Numbered from the stretch's first letter, positions 51,933-60,951 are shown. The stretch is DNA of 64,000 bases from Lysinibacillus xylanilyticus (GCF_001708185.1 NZ_MDDN01000001.1:682001-746000), one strand, 5' to 3'. Notes: generated from the letters alone by a model not told the origin. Translations and numbers: made by a program.

Positions 51933-52013
51933 CTTTTTTTAAAAAAAACTTGACATTAAAATATTTAATACGAAATTAGACCTTAAATTCAATATCCCAC
52001 CTGTGCTAAATGA

Positions 52014-52047
52014 CATAAAAAAAGAGCTACCCTTAGTAGGATAGCTC
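52014..52047 (-). terminator. Terminator after bshC
   Basis: GAGCTACC (52024-52031) pairs with GGATAGCTC (52039-52047); on the minus strand seven uridines follow. It separates bshC from the mraZ operon. Confidence 0.85.
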
Positions 52048-52134
52048 ACCACTTATTATTAATATACGACATTGCACATCAAATCTATATTGTATTAAAT
52101 CATTATTTAGGTATAAAGAAATACTATTTAGAAA

Positions 52135-53751
52135 TTATAAGTAAAGTATATAGTGATGGTTTCCAATGTTATAATTTTGCTTCAGCATTTCAGTAATTAA
52201 CACAGGTCCAAACTCATTGAAATATTGATAAGGATTATAAGTTCTTTCCTGCAATCCTTCATTTGGATATAACTCATTGTGTAGCGTCATAAACTTTCGA
52301 ATTGTCGTTTCATGCTTATTAAGTACTGTTTGTTCAACCTTTTGCTGTAAATACTCAAATTGCTTAAGATGATTCTCTTTATTTTTCCCAAGTATTTTAT
52401 CTAACGAAAGATGTTGCTCTTCTAAATAAGATCGAAGCTCATCATATTTTTCTAAAAGCATCTGTTGCATCATTTGAATTTGACGCTTCGCTTCAGTATC
52501 TTGTACTTCAGCAATAAACTGCTCTTTAAGTTGCAATGCTTTCCCATCCCACACATCAGCAACATTCAAATGATGTTCACGCAATAGTTGTTCTACATGA
52601 CGTGTGACAATTGTGATATGAAGACGCGGAGCAAAAATCGGCATTTGTAAGCCTAATACTGTAAACGCATCCTTCAATGTTGCCCAGTACGCAAGTTCTC
52701 CTGGCCCACCTACAAATGCAAGCACAGGTAAAGTCATCTCCTGCATTAATGGTCTTGTTACAACATTATTACTTAATTGCTCAGGATGCTTGTTAGCAAT
52801 TTCTAAAAGTTCTTCACGCGACACCTTAATATTTGCAGCTAAATTAACAAATAGCTGATTCTTTCTCTCCAATAGATGACGTTCCCCATCTTCTACAAAA
52901 AATAAATTGGCCGCTTCATCCGTTGCCAATATAGGCTCACCGTAACCCGCACTTGCTAGCTGAGCTTCCTTCTCCGTTACTACCCTAGCAATTTCTTCAT
53001 TATTACGAATGATGTGGGTAAAATTTTCACTCTCAAATTGACGGAATTTAAAGTCTGCCGCATCAATCATCAGTAAACCTTCATCTTCAAATAGTTGGTT
53101 CATGAGTCGCGCAAAGAAATCCGTAAATGTTTCACTCTTATTCAGAGTATCCACTAATTGTTTAATAAGTATTTCAGTGAATTCTGTTTCACCAATATCT
53201 TTCACAATTGTATTTAATAATTGTGTCATAGATTCTTTGTTTATACTTGTTACGGAAGCCATTGTTTTACGTCTCGAACGTTCACTGTACGCTCTTTTTT
53301 TAATGTCAGCGCCATGGACTGTATACGTATGGTTAATTTCCTCTAAATCATGATCCTCTCCAGCTATCCAAAAAACAGGAACAACCGGTCGCTGAAGCTT
53401 CACACTTTGCTCTTTCGCTAATGTAATGACTGAAATCGCCTTATGCACCGAGTAAAGAGGGCCAGTTAATATCCCCGCCTGTTGTCCACCGACAACCGCA
53501 ACAGCCCCTTGCTCTAGCTGCTGTAAATGTTCATCCGCTTTCTTTGAAATACCAAGCGGCTCCATAAATCGACGGATGATGGCCGTTAATTCTTTTTGAT
53601 CACGCGCATGCTCATCTAAGTATTGTGCTCGTTTTTCAAAAGATTCATCGTTATATTCATATTCAAAAAACTCATGGATAGCAGTATTTGGCGACCAATA
53701 ATCTGCTAGTAAACGATTTTTTATGGGTACTCGGATTGACTCCAGTTTCAT
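52135..53751 (-). CDS. bshC: Bacillithiol biosynthesis cysteine-adding enzyme BshC
   Basis: 538-residue enzyme thought to add cysteine to GlcN-malate, the last step in bacillithiol synthesis. Rossmann-like core with AVVGGQQAGILTGPLYSVHK (about 85-104), VPVFWIAGEDHDLEEIN and a long C-terminal coiled coil (about 395-475). Genes directly before mraZ in Bacillales are usually bshC, matching this place. Ends in a terminator. Confidence 0.93.
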   Translation of the reverse strand: MKLESIRVPIKNRLLADYWSPNTAIHEFFEYEYNDESFEKRAQYLDEHARDQKELTAIIRRFMEPLGISKKADEHLQQLEQGAVAVVGGQQAGILTGPLYSVHKAISVITLAKEQSVKLQRPVVPVFWIAGEDHDLEEINHTYTVHGADIKKRAYSERSRRKTMASVTSINKESMTQLLNTIVKDIGETEFTEILIKQLVDTLNKSETFTDFFARLMNQLFEDEGLLMIDAADFKFRQFESENFTHIIRNNEEIARVVTEKEAQLASAGYGEPILATDEAANLFFVEDGERHLLERKNQLFVNLAANIKVSREELLEIANKHPEQLSNNVVTRPLMQEMTLPVLAFVGGPGELAYWATLKDAFTVLGLQMPIFAPRLHITIVTRHVEQLLREHHLNVADVWDGKALQLKEQFIAEVQDTEAKRQIQMMQQMLLEKYDELRSYLEEQHLSLDKILGKNKENHLKQFEYLQQKVEQTVLNKHETTIRKFMTLHNELYPNEGLQERTYNPYQYFNEFGPVLITEMLKQNYNIGNHHYILYL

Positions 53752-53978
53752 TTAACACAAACTCCTCTACTCACTAAATCATCTTCTGACTCTAACAAGC
53801 AAATTTGAAATAAATTCTTCTAATACTTACTATTATGCGATTTACCCTTAGTATGTTATCAATCGCTAAAGTACATTGGAATTTATTTAATATTTTTTGC
53901 ACATATAGAGTTATTATTAAAAACAATTTATAATGCTATCATTTTAACGCTTATGGCTTCAACATGAAAAGAAAATGC

Positions 53979-54374
53979 TTAGATAGCCTGTAAATATTCA
54001 ATTACCGATTGAATAACACCTATTAGACAAACAACAATATACGCCGTACTTAGTACCAAAAATTGAAAGCGCCAAATTTTCCTAAGTAACGATTTCACTT
54101 CAATCTCTTTTTTTGTTCGCCAATCAATATATGTAAAAACCATTGCCATCATTATCGCTAACGTTACTAATAGAGCGCTAACATTAACATTCCATAGTAC
54201 ATCAATCGCTAGTGGTACTGAAAAAAACAAACACAATGTCGTCACATCCGATGCTGCTCCAAAAGCATGAGTGCCTCGAAATTTAACCTTTCGACTAATT
54301 AAATAGACAATCATAAACAGGAGGATTGGACAAAAAATAACGACACTAATAACAATATGTAAAAAATCTTTCAA
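53979..54374 (-). CDS. DUF3397 membrane protein
   Basis: 131-residue protein with four predicted helices (about 6-27, 45-60, 66-84, 104-128). It resembles DUF3397 proteins found next to panE and bshC in Bacillales; function unknown. Its start overlaps the panE stop by four bases, so the two are likely coupled. Confidence 0.8.
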   Translation of the reverse strand: MKDFLHIVISVVIFCPILLFMIVYLISRKVKFRGTHAFGAASDVTTLCLFFSVPLAIDVLWNVNVSALLVTLAIMMAMVFTYIDWRTKKEIEVKSLLRKIWRFQFLVLSTAYIVVCLIGVIQSVIEYLQAI

Positions 54375-55273
54375 CGTCTTTCACCGCTCTCCTCTATTGC
54401 AAGTACTTGGTGATATAAAGTACGTAAAGTAGGCAAATTATGACCACCTGCCAGAGCTTTTTCTAGTATTACTCCAACAATCGTGTCAATTTCACTTTTT
54501 CTTCCTTGCATCCGATCTGCTAACATAGAGGATGTATTACTTGCTGTTTTTTCACATAAGTCTATCACTCCCAAAAAAGGTATAGCTTGTTCTAGACCTT
54601 CAAAAGCAGCCGTTAGCTCTCGATAGATAGTTTGCATTAATAAAAATGCTTGCTTATTCGTTACTAGCTCTCCATTCTTCACTTGTAAAACAGCCGTTAA
54701 TGGATTAATCAAGCAATTGAATACAGCTTTCTCAAATAGCATTTGTTCAGCATTAGCAGCCAATTCAACTGGATAAAAGGAATTCCCAAGTTGTAACAGC
54801 TCGTTAAATGCATCACTACTCCCCCGCTCTATCGCGATTTTACAAACCCCTACACCTCTATGTCGTACAGTTGACTGATTTATCATTTGAGCACCAAATG
54901 ACACAGAACAAAAAGCTATATTTCTTTGTGGTAAACGTAGTGCTTCATCGAAATGTGCTAAACCATTTTGCATAAATAGCAAGGGTACTGCACTTGGTAA
55001 TGAAGACAATTGTTCATAAAGCTTTTGTAATTGACCATATTTAACCGCAATTACAATTAAATCTTGCTGTTGCAACTCTTCTATTTTCGTAGTTGCAGCA
55101 ACCTTTTGAACCGTTTTTGTTCCATCAACATTCACTCGTGTTAAATACTTTTCATTAAGTTCATCCGCTTGTCCTTCCCTTCTTGCCACCAATGTTACAG
55201 AGATACCAGACTCAACTAAAAAACTTGCCGTTAACTGACCTACAGCCCCAGCACCAATAATCGCTACATTCAC
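54371..55273 (-). CDS. panE: 2-dehydropantoate 2-reductase (ApbA/PanE family)
   Basis: 300-residue NADPH enzyme reducing ketopantoate to pantoate in vitamin B5 and CoA synthesis. N-terminal dinucleotide motif IIGAGAVGQLTASFL (about 4-18), FMQNGL (about 103-108), and the C-terminal KAVFNCLINPLTAVLQVKNG with the catalytic lysine. Genomes of this group often have several paralogues, so this may be a related ketoreductase (YlbQ type). Confidence 0.9.
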   Translation of the reverse strand: MNVAIIGAGAVGQLTASFLVESGISVTLVARREGQADELNEKYLTRVNVDGTKTVQKVAATTKIEELQQQDLIVIAVKYGQLQKLYEQLSSLPSAVPLLFMQNGLAHFDEALRLPQRNIAFCSVSFGAQMINQSTVRHRGVGVCKIAIERGSSDAFNELLQLGNSFYPVELAANAEQMLFEKAVFNCLINPLTAVLQVKNGELVTNKQAFLLMQTIYRELTAAFEGLEQAIPFLGVIDLCEKTASNTSSMLADRMQGRKSEIDTIVGVILEKALAGGHNLPTLRTLYHQVLAIEESGERR

Positions 55274-55387
55274 AACATTCTACACCTCCCACATTTATAA
55301 ATAGACACACTAAATAAAAGAATACCCTACTAAACAGCCTTATCACAAACCATCGTGACTTTCACTGTCTTTGCCCCTCTCTACAGA

Positions 55388-55423
55388 AGGAGGTGCCTTA
55401 GAAATAAATCTAAGGCACCTCCT
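55388..55423. other. Perfect 15-bp hairpin with embedded AGGAGG, no uridine tract
   Basis: AGGAGGTGCCTTAGA (55388-55402), loop AATAAA, and its full complement (55409-55423). No run of T directly follows on either strand (plus: ATGCAGGTTC; minus: TCTGTAGAG), so it is not a classical terminator. It lies ~115 bp before panE. The rest of the 55274-55586 gap shows no supported gene. Confidence 0.7.
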
Positions 55424-55586
55424 ATGCAGGTTCTTTTATTATACACCAATCAGGCTTTTATGGTCAGTCAATGCGGGATAAATAATTGCTGAAACACTTA
55501 GGGGATTATGTTTTCATTCAAGTTCAAACTTTTTCTAAGTAACTTACTCTACAGCACTTTTAACTTCCAAGAGTTGCTACCTCATT

Positions 55587-55964
55587 TTAATCTTTCATTA
55601 AAGAATATCCTTGTTGCAACCACTTCACTAGTTTTTCATGCTCATTTTGTAATTCTCGGTGCCTCATTTCAAGAGTTTGGTAGGCCTCTGTTAATTCATC
55701 AAAACTTGTCAATGCCAATTTCAAATGGCTGCGCATAGATTGTTGCGGTTGATTTCGCACGGCTAGTAGTGACTGACTATATTGACCACGTAACGTTTTA
55801 TTCCAACGGAAACCACACGCTTGTTTTGTACGACCTAGTTCAACAGCTGCCAATTCAAAAGCTTCCAGCTGCGTTTTGCCATTTTGCACATTATGCAACA
55901 CAATTTCTGCTAATCTTTCATCGTCTTCCTTTGTCCATTGATCTTTTCTTTTTTTCAATTCCAT
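55587..55964 (-). CDS. ylbO: RsfA-family sporulation regulator (YlbO-like)
   Basis: 125-residue protein with an N-terminal Myb/SANT-like domain (WTKEDDERLAEIVL ... ELGRTKQACGFRWNKTLRG) and a C-terminal coiled coil (about 85-118). This layout is that of RsfA, a prespore transcription factor of Bacillus, and of its mother-cell paralogue YlbO. Its place beside panE and the ylb genes favours YlbO. Target genes unknown. Confidence 0.88.
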   Translation of the reverse strand: MELKKRKDQWTKEDDERLAEIVLHNVQNGKTQLEAFELAAVELGRTKQACGFRWNKTLRGQYSQSLLAVRNQPQQSMRSHLKLALTSFDELTEAYQTLEMRHRELQNEHEKLVKWLQQGYSLMKD

Positions 55965-56048
55965 AATCTATCACCCTCGCATTTTTTACTACTATATGCA
56001 TGAGCGAGCAAAATAGAATCACCGAAATCAATTTCGCCTTGATGTAAA

Positions 56049-56088
56049 AAAAAGAGACAGCGATTAGGTTTTGCTATAATCACTGTCG
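56049..56088 (-). terminator. Terminator of the enoyl-CoA hydratase gene
   Basis: GACAGCGATTA (56056-56066) pairs with TAATCACTGTC (56077-56087); on the minus strand TCTTTTTTTT follows. Lies 8 bp after the gene's stop. Confidence 0.9.
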
Positions 56089-56095
56089 TTAAACA

Positions 56096-56863
56096 TTATT
56101 TATTGTTCTTCTTTGTTAGGAAATTAGCAACTGCCTCATGATGAGCTTCACTTTCCCACAATTTTGCACATGTTCGAACTTCCTCCATAACGCGCTCATA
56201 CATATTACGCTCACGCCACTTACGAAGTTCAATTTCTTTATAAGCCTTATGAACAGAAGGATGAATTTTACGCATATGTTCGATAAAATCATTCAACGCC
56301 TCTTCTTTTGAACCTTCAAACACACGCATTGCCCAACCAATTTCATATAGTAATTGCGCTGGATAAGGCTTCGCATCGACCAGCATCTTCATCGCACGAT
56401 CATGGCGTAACCCTCGTTCGAATAAGTACGTGCCTCCACCCCAGCCACTTGTAATTGCTAATGTCCCTTGTATAAAACCACACTTCGCATGACTTGCCAC
56501 TAAACGAAAATCGCAAGCTGTCGCAATCTCACAGCCTCCACCAACCGCTGTTCCATTTATCAATGCAATCGTTGGCACAGGCAATGTTGCAAGGTCATAT
56601 AGTATTTCACCCATCTTACCTAACATCCCAAACGCCTCATCCTCAGTTTCAAGCGAATGAAATTCAGATAAATCTCCGCCCGAGCAAAATGATTTATCCC
56701 CCGCACCCGTCACGACTAAAAAACGTACATCATCATGATTTCGAATATATGTAATGACCTCTTGTAGCCCATCCATCACCTCATCATTAACCGCATTCCG
56801 TTTTTCTTCTCGATTAATCGTAAACGTCATAATACCTTCTTTGTTTTCAATTATATATGCCAT
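56096..56863 (-). CDS. Enoyl-CoA hydratase/isomerase family protein
   Basis: 255-residue crotonase-fold protein. The oxyanion-hole segments CSGGDLSEFHSL (about 60) and ALINGTAVGGGCEIATACDF (about 100-119) are clear. One usual catalytic glutamate lies in GGGCEIA; the second (GxxE/P in TSGWGGGTYLFER) is less typical, so it may act as a decarboxylase, isomerase or dehydratase. The ATG at 56861-56863 follows AAAGGGGGA. Monocistronic with its own palindrome-bearing promoter; in Bacillus this spot has no such gene. Confidence 0.88.
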   Translation of the reverse strand: MAYIIENKEGIMTFTINREEKRNAVNDEVMDGLQEVITYIRNHDDVRFLVVTGAGDKSFCSGGDLSEFHSLETEDEAFGMLGKMGEILYDLATLPVPTIALINGTAVGGGCEIATACDFRLVASHAKCGFIQGTLAITSGWGGGTYLFERGLRHDRAMKMLVDAKPYPAQLLYEIGWAMRVFEGSKEEALNDFIEHMRKIHPSVHKAYKEIELRKWRERNMYERVMEEVRTCAKLWESEAHHEAVANFLTKKNNK

Positions 56864-56891
56864 ACTATTTCCCCCTTTGTCCCGATGGATA

Positions 56892-56914
56892 AATTGTATC
56901 ATACAATTATTATA
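56892..56914 (-). promoter_or_regulatory. Promoter -10 and overlapping operator-like palindrome of the enoyl-CoA hydratase gene
   Basis: TATAAT on the minus strand (56909-56914) is followed directly by the perfect palindrome AATTGTATGATACAATT (56892-56908), which would block polymerase if bound. No good -35 is visible, suggesting an activator or a weak promoter. Confidence 0.6.
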
Positions 56915-56965
56915 GTACTATATATCTTTTCATTATTAACGAAAGATTCCGTCTTTTTGAACTAA

Positions 56966-57006
56966 CAAAAAGACTAGTAAAGAGCCATGGTCTCTCTACT
57001 AGCCTT
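56966..57006 (-). terminator. Terminator after rpmF
   Basis: GACTAGTAAAGAG (56972-56984) pairs with CTCTCTACTAGCC (56992-57004) with one or two mismatches; on the minus strand TTTTTG follows. Confidence 0.82.
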
Positions 57007-57026
57007 TTAAGTGAGCAAACACTGTA

Positions 57027-57200
57027 TTATTTGCTTACTACTTCTTTACCTTTGTATTGTCCGCAAGCTTTGCAAACACGGTGTGATAATTTCGCTTCAC
57101 CACAGTTTGGGCAAGCTACCATACCAGGTACAGATAGTTTGAAATGCGTACGACGCTTTCTTTTTGCAGTTTTAGAAGTTCTTCTAAATGGTACAGCCAT
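57027..57200 (-). CDS. rpmF: Ribosomal protein bL32
   Basis: 57-residue large-subunit protein. The start [20 protein letters not shown] is typical, and the zinc-type [18 protein letters not shown] keeps all four cysteines (the zinc-binding, C+ form). The ATG at 57198-57200 follows AAGGAGG. Paired with ylbN as in most bacteria. Confidence 0.97.
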   Translation of the reverse strand: MAVPFRRTSKTAKRKRRTHFKLSVPGMVACPNCGEAKLSHRVCKACGQYKGKEVVSK

Positions 57201-57224
57201 TGATGGCACCTCCTTACAGATCGT

Positions 57225-57758
57225 CTATTCGTCTGTTTGATCAAAATACTTAGCTAATGCAGCTAGTCTTGGATCCACTTTTTGTTCGTCAGCTTTTTTG
57301 TGTAGCTCAACGTCTTCATCTGTTGCGTAAGACCAATTTTTACCACCATGCATTTGTCCTTCAGTATTCTCTTTGAACACTTGCATAGGTACCTCAAGAA
57401 GAATAATCTCCTCAAGAACTGGCTTCATGTCGATTACTTCACCATCAATATAGTGAATATCTCCATCATCTTCCCCTCGTTTTTCTTCGTCAATCCAGCT
57501 GAAAACTTCAACTGTCTCAACTTCGATAGGAAACTCAACATCTTCCCACGTACGTGCACATGGTAGTGTTAACGTCGCCGTCACAGTTAGCTGACATGTC
57601 ATTTGCGATGCACCGAAAGTACATAGCCCTTTTACATGAACGGGCGAAATTGCTCGAATATCCTGGTTTCGCTCCATCACCTCGTCCAACTGGACACAGG
57701 CATCGATTGGCATCCCGTTTTGGCGGTATTTAGATAATTGATGAATTGACCATTTCAT
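57225..57758 (-). CDS. ylbN: YceD/YlbN family protein (DUF177)
   Basis: 177-residue protein of the YceD/DUF177 family, always found before rpmF; linked to 23S rRNA or ribosome assembly, but the action is not settled. Two of the family's usual blocks are seen: MTCQLTVTATLTLPCARTWE and the acidic C-terminus VDPRLAALAKYFDQ. The ATG at 57756-57758 follows GAGGTG; upstream extension lacks similarity. Confidence 0.92.
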   Translation of the reverse strand: MKWSIHQLSKYRQNGMPIDACVQLDEVMERNQDIRAISPVHVKGLCTFGASQMTCQLTVTATLTLPCARTWEDVEFPIEVETVEVFSWIDEEKRGEDDGDIHYIDGEVIDMKPVLEEIILLEVPMQVFKENTEGQMHGGKNWSYATDEDVELHKKADEQKVDPRLAALAKYFDQTDE

Positions 57759-57788
57759 TCGTTTAATCACCTCGAGACAACACTGTTG

Positions 57789-57817
57789 ATTATATAATGT
57801 GTAAAAATAGATGTCAA
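57789..57817 (-). promoter_or_regulatory. Sigma-A promoter of ylbN-rpmF
   Basis: Minus-strand TTGACA (57812-57817), 17-bp spacer, TATAAT (57789-57794): full consensus. Confidence 0.92.
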
Positions 57818-57826
57818 GATAATTTC

Positions 57827-57855
57827 TTGTCACCACAATAAAACCCACCTATAAT
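57827..57855 (+). promoter_or_regulatory. Sigma-A promoter of tmcAL
   Basis: Plus-strand TTGTCA (57827-57832), 17-bp spacer, TATAAT (57850-57855). The -35 boxes of this and the divergent promoter lie only 9 bp apart. Confidence 0.88.
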
Positions 57856-57963
57856 TATATATTATGAAAAGCTTATTTGCTCCAAACCGTTCTAAATATG
57901 CAACAGGCAAACAAATTTATTGAGAACGAAAAGCAAATAAATTTGATAAAGGGGGCTTAAATA

Positions 57964-59175
57964 ATGCAAGCAGTCGGAATAGTTGTTGAATACAATCCTT
58001 TTCACAATGGACATGCCTATCATTTGGAACAGGCAAAAAAAGTAGCACAAGCGGATATAGTCATCGCGATCATGAGCGGGAATTTCTTACAGCGCGGTGA
58101 ACCAGCCATGGTCGATAAATGGACACGCACACAAATGGCTCTAGCAGGTGGTGTTGATATCGTCATCGAGCTACCTTATGTCTATAGTACCGCACCTGCA
58201 ACTGATTTCGCAAAAGGAGCAATTTCCTTACTATCTGCAATTGGTTGCGATTCTTTTGCCTTCGGAAGCGAAGATGGTTCCATTCAACCCTTTATGAATA
58301 CGTTTCAGCTCATTAAAAATCATCGCACTGAATATGACGCTTTTATTAAAGAAAGCCTTAAAACGGGTGCAAGCTATCCTAAAAGTCTACATTATGCCTA
58401 TGAACAGCTTTCTCAAAAGTTTCCTGCTACATACATTGATTTGGCACAACCAAACAATATACTCGGTTTTCATTATATTGAGGCAGCCATGGCATTAGAT
58501 AGTAAGATTAAACCTTTAACAATTCCTCGCATAGCTGCGGGTTACCATGACGCTTTACAAGAAGGTTCATCCATTGCTAGTGCCACAGGAATACGTAAGG
58601 CTCTATCATCAACCAGTGCTCTACAAAGTGTCCAAGACGTTCTCCCTAAAGCATCGTTTGATTATTTAACTGATTGGCATGGAAAATACGGTAAATTTGC
58701 AAGTTGGGATACTTTTTGGCCTTTCTTACAGTTTACACTTATTCGGCAAACACCTAAGGAACTTACTCGCTACGCTGAAGTAACAGAAGGAATTGAACAT
58801 GCTCTAATTAAAGCAGCGAAAACAAGTCATTCATTCAGCAGCTTTATGGAGAAGATTAAATCAAAACGCTATACTTGGACACGACTTCAGCGTATGCTCA
58901 CACACATTTATACTGGATTTACAAAGGAACAACTGCAAAGCTTTAAGGCACCCTCTAATATTCGTTTACTTGGTATGAGTAGAGAGGGACAAGCCTATTT
59001 AGGAATGCATAAAAAAGACATACCTTTACCTTTGATCAGTCGTGTTGCAGCTATAGACAATGCTATGCTTGCTGTGGATATTCATGCAGCAGAGGTATAC
59101 AATTTAAGTATAGAACATGGCGCAAAGGAACAAAATCTCCCTAAAGATTATCAAACACCGCCTATTCGTTTTTAA
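57964..59175 (+). CDS. tmcAL: tRNA(Met) cytidine acetate ligase TmcAL (YlbM)
   Basis: 403-residue enzyme that makes N4-acetylcytidine at the wobble base of elongator tRNA-Met, using acetate and ATP. The nucleotidyltransferase-like start GIVVEYNPFHNGHAYHLEQA carries the HxGH motif, followed by AIMSGNFLQRGEPAMVDKW. Strong GGGGG-type ribosome site before the ATG. Divergent from ylbN, as in Bacillus. Confidence 0.95.
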   Translation: MQAVGIVVEYNPFHNGHAYHLEQAKKVAQADIVIAIMSGNFLQRGEPAMVDKWTRTQMALAGGVDIVIELPYVYSTAPATDFAKGAISLLSAIGCDSFAFGSEDGSIQPFMNTFQLIKNHRTEYDAFIKESLKTGASYPKSLHYAYEQLSQKFPATYIDLAQPNNILGFHYIEAAMALDSKIKPLTIPRIAAGYHDALQEGSSIASATGIRKALSSTSALQSVQDVLPKASFDYLTDWHGKYGKFASWDTFWPFLQFTLIRQTPKELTRYAEVTEGIEHALIKAAKTSHSFSSFMEKIKSKRYTWTRLQRMLTHIYTGFTKEQLQSFKAPSNIRLLGMSREGQAYLGMHKKDIPLPLISRVAAIDNAMLAVDIHAAEVYNLSIEHGAKEQNLPKDYQTPPIRF

Positions 59176-59207
59176 GTAATTAAAGAAAAATACTTCTAAT
59201 TCACATC

Positions 59208-59245
59208 AAAAGGATGCCAGAAAATCTTCTAGCATCCTTTTTTGC
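59208..59245 (+). terminator. Terminator after tmcAL
   Basis: AAAGGATGC (59208-59216) pairs with GCATCCTTT (59232-59240), followed by TTT on the plus strand. Confidence 0.85.
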
Positions 59246-59284
59246 TGTTAGAAAACAATTACGTCAATGAAATTAGTTAGCGGG

Positions 59285-59508
59285 CAAAGCGAAGGTTGAG
59301 TTCCGTTCGGGTAGACGCTTCCCTAGGGGCGTACGATGAGCCGCTTCACTCGCGGCAGATCTCGGGCCAAGAGATGTTTTTGCGCGAAAGCGAAGCGCTA
59401 ACGTAGTGTCAGCGGCACGATGTTGGGCACTCAGTCATTGCCACTGGACGTGGCGTTCTTAGGCAGTGTTCCTCTTTAGCAGATGTTTGGACAGCTGAAA
59501 GAAGTTCA
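59285..59508. repeat. Family B copy with a family A tail
   Basis: Contains the family B blocks GTTCCGTTCGGGTAGACGC, GCGAAAGCGAAGCG, and the inner hairpin module CACGATGTTGGGCAC ... GTGTTCCTC, in the same orientation as at 33366. It then runs into GCAGATGTTTGGACAGCTGA, a remnant of the family A tail. Confidence 0.75.
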
Positions 59509-59510
59509 TT

Positions 59511-59610
59511 TTTATCGATAAACATTCACGCTTTATCAACCAACCTCAGAATTTTATCGACTAACTTTCACGTTTTATCAACCAACTTTAAGTTTTTACC
59601 GACATTCACC
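59511..59610. repeat. Five tandem 21-bp units
   Basis: TTTATC (the last one TTTACC) starts at 59511, 59532, 59553, 59574 and 59595, an exact 21-bp period. Units alternate between ...CGACTAACTTTCACG and ...CAACCAACCTCAGAA types. Confidence 0.88.
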
Positions 59611-59622
59611 TTCCAAAGAGCA

Positions 59623-59660
59623 AAAAAAGGATTCATACACAAAACTATGTGTGAATCCTT
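59623..59660 (-). terminator. Terminator of ylbL
   Basis: AAGGATTCATACAC (59627-59640) pairs with GTGTGAATCCTT (59649-59660); on the minus strand seven uridines follow. It lies ~125 bp after the ylbL stop, with a repeat fragment between. Confidence 0.85.
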
Positions 59661-59699
59661 CTACTTTGTTATGTCGCCAAGGATATCACCTTAATTATT

Positions 59700-59765
59700 A
59701 GGGTGTTTTTTCCTGCGAAAGCGCGGAGGAAGCGATTCAACGCTCGCTCACAGGAAATCAACCCC
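59700..59765 (-). repeat. Family B fragment, opposite strand
   Basis: GCGGAGGAAGCGATTCAACG and CTCACAGGAAATCAACC match the end of the minus-strand copy at 33808-33925. Confidence 0.65.
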
Positions 59766-59784
59766 ATGTTACGATGATAAAACT

Positions 59785-60831
59785 TTATTTCGGTGGTAAC
59801 TGTTTTAAATATTCGATTGCATCATCAACTGTTTTAACTGGAACTATTTTCATTTTTGTACCAATTTCTTTAGCCGTCTTAACTGCTGTAGCATAATTAG
59901 ATTCAAGCTCGGGATATTTAGCTTTCATTTCTGGAGAAATTTCATCATCTGGCGCAAAAAAGATTTCCATACCATCTTTATCCGCAGCAATGACTTTATA
60001 GTCTATTCCACCAATTCTTCCAACGGAGCCATCAACCAACATTTCCCCCGTACCTGCAACAGCATAGCCTTTTGTTAAATCTTCTTCGAGAAGTTGATCT
60101 AAAATTTCTAATGTAAACATTAGCCCAGCAGACGGACCTCCAATATCTTCTGTTTTCATAGACACCTTTGGATCCGTTTCAATAGACTTACTTTCAGCAT
60201 ACGTAATACCTAAACCAGCTCTTTTCTCTTCTGATTTAGGGATTTCCTTTAATGTAATCGTTTCTTCTTGTTCTTTTTGATTACGTATAAATTTAATAGT
60301 CACCTTATCTCCAAGTTGCTTTGGCTTCAAAAGATCTACAAGCATTTGTTGGTTCCTAATTTTTTGTCCATCAACTTCAATAATTTCATCACCAGCTTTT
60401 AATAGATTATCTGAAGCACCGCCTTCTAGGACATTTAATACAAAAACACCGTTGAAGATAACTTTTGTTTGAATACCAGCCTTTTGAAAAGCTACATACT
60501 TTGCATTAAATTGTGAGTCTGACATTAATTTAAGCTGGCGTACATTATATTCTTCTTCATCCTCCAATGGATTTCGAACTTGACTAATATCCATTATTTT
60601 TTGATGTTTTTGTGTTTTCGCCCACAAATATGAAAAAGGCGTTGCTTGCTGCATAGCCACTGTCATTAAACTCATAGATCCTTTGTTTTCCGTGTGGTCA
60701 TTTTCAACGGTAACAAATTTACTGACATCATAAGCACTTCCAGGTTTCATAATATAAGCGTCTAGACGGTATAACATAAAAAAACAAATCAAGACGGTTA
60801 ACAATGCATAAATACTAATTTTTTTCTTCAT
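59785..60831 (-). CDS. ylbL: YlbL, PDZ and Lon-type (S16) membrane protease
   Basis: 348-residue membrane-anchored protease. One N-terminal helix (about 6-24), a PDZ domain (about 110-200: VIFNGVFVLNVLEGGASDNL ... GDEIIEVDGQ) and a C-terminal S16 domain with catalytic serine in EDIGGPSAGLMFT and lysine in GGIDYKVIAAD. In Bacillus subtilis YlbL takes part in turnover of a DNA-damage division inhibitor. Divergent from ylbJ. Confidence 0.94.
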   Translation of the reverse strand: MKKKISIYALLTVLICFFMLYRLDAYIMKPGSAYDVSKFVTVENDHTENKGSMSLMTVAMQQATPFSYLWAKTQKHQKIMDISQVRNPLEDEEEYNVRQLKLMSDSQFNAKYVAFQKAGIQTKVIFNGVFVLNVLEGGASDNLLKAGDEIIEVDGQKIRNQQMLVDLLKPKQLGDKVTIKFIRNQKEQEETITLKEIPKSEEKRAGLGITYAESKSIETDPKVSMKTEDIGGPSAGLMFTLEILDQLLEEDLTKGYAVAGTGEMLVDGSVGRIGGIDYKVIAADKDGMEIFFAPDDEISPEMKAKYPELESNYATAVKTAKEIGTKMKIVPVKTVDDAIEYLKQLPPK

Positions 60832-60951
60832 TTAGAAGAACACCTCCTAGGACGCTCGCAAATCCATACGTTCATGTTTTTGCCTTTTTTACATATATTG
60901 ATTTTAGCATTTGCCTATGTGAATGACAAAAAGTTGAAACGAGATGATAAC

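Noticed and set aside
51948-51980. Plus-strand TTGACA box that might be a promoter
   Set aside because: No acceptable -10 at 16-18 bp and no plus-strand gene follows.
59511-59610. CRISPR-like or iteron-like array
   Set aside because: Units are contiguous and short with no unique spacers; no replication initiator gene nearby.
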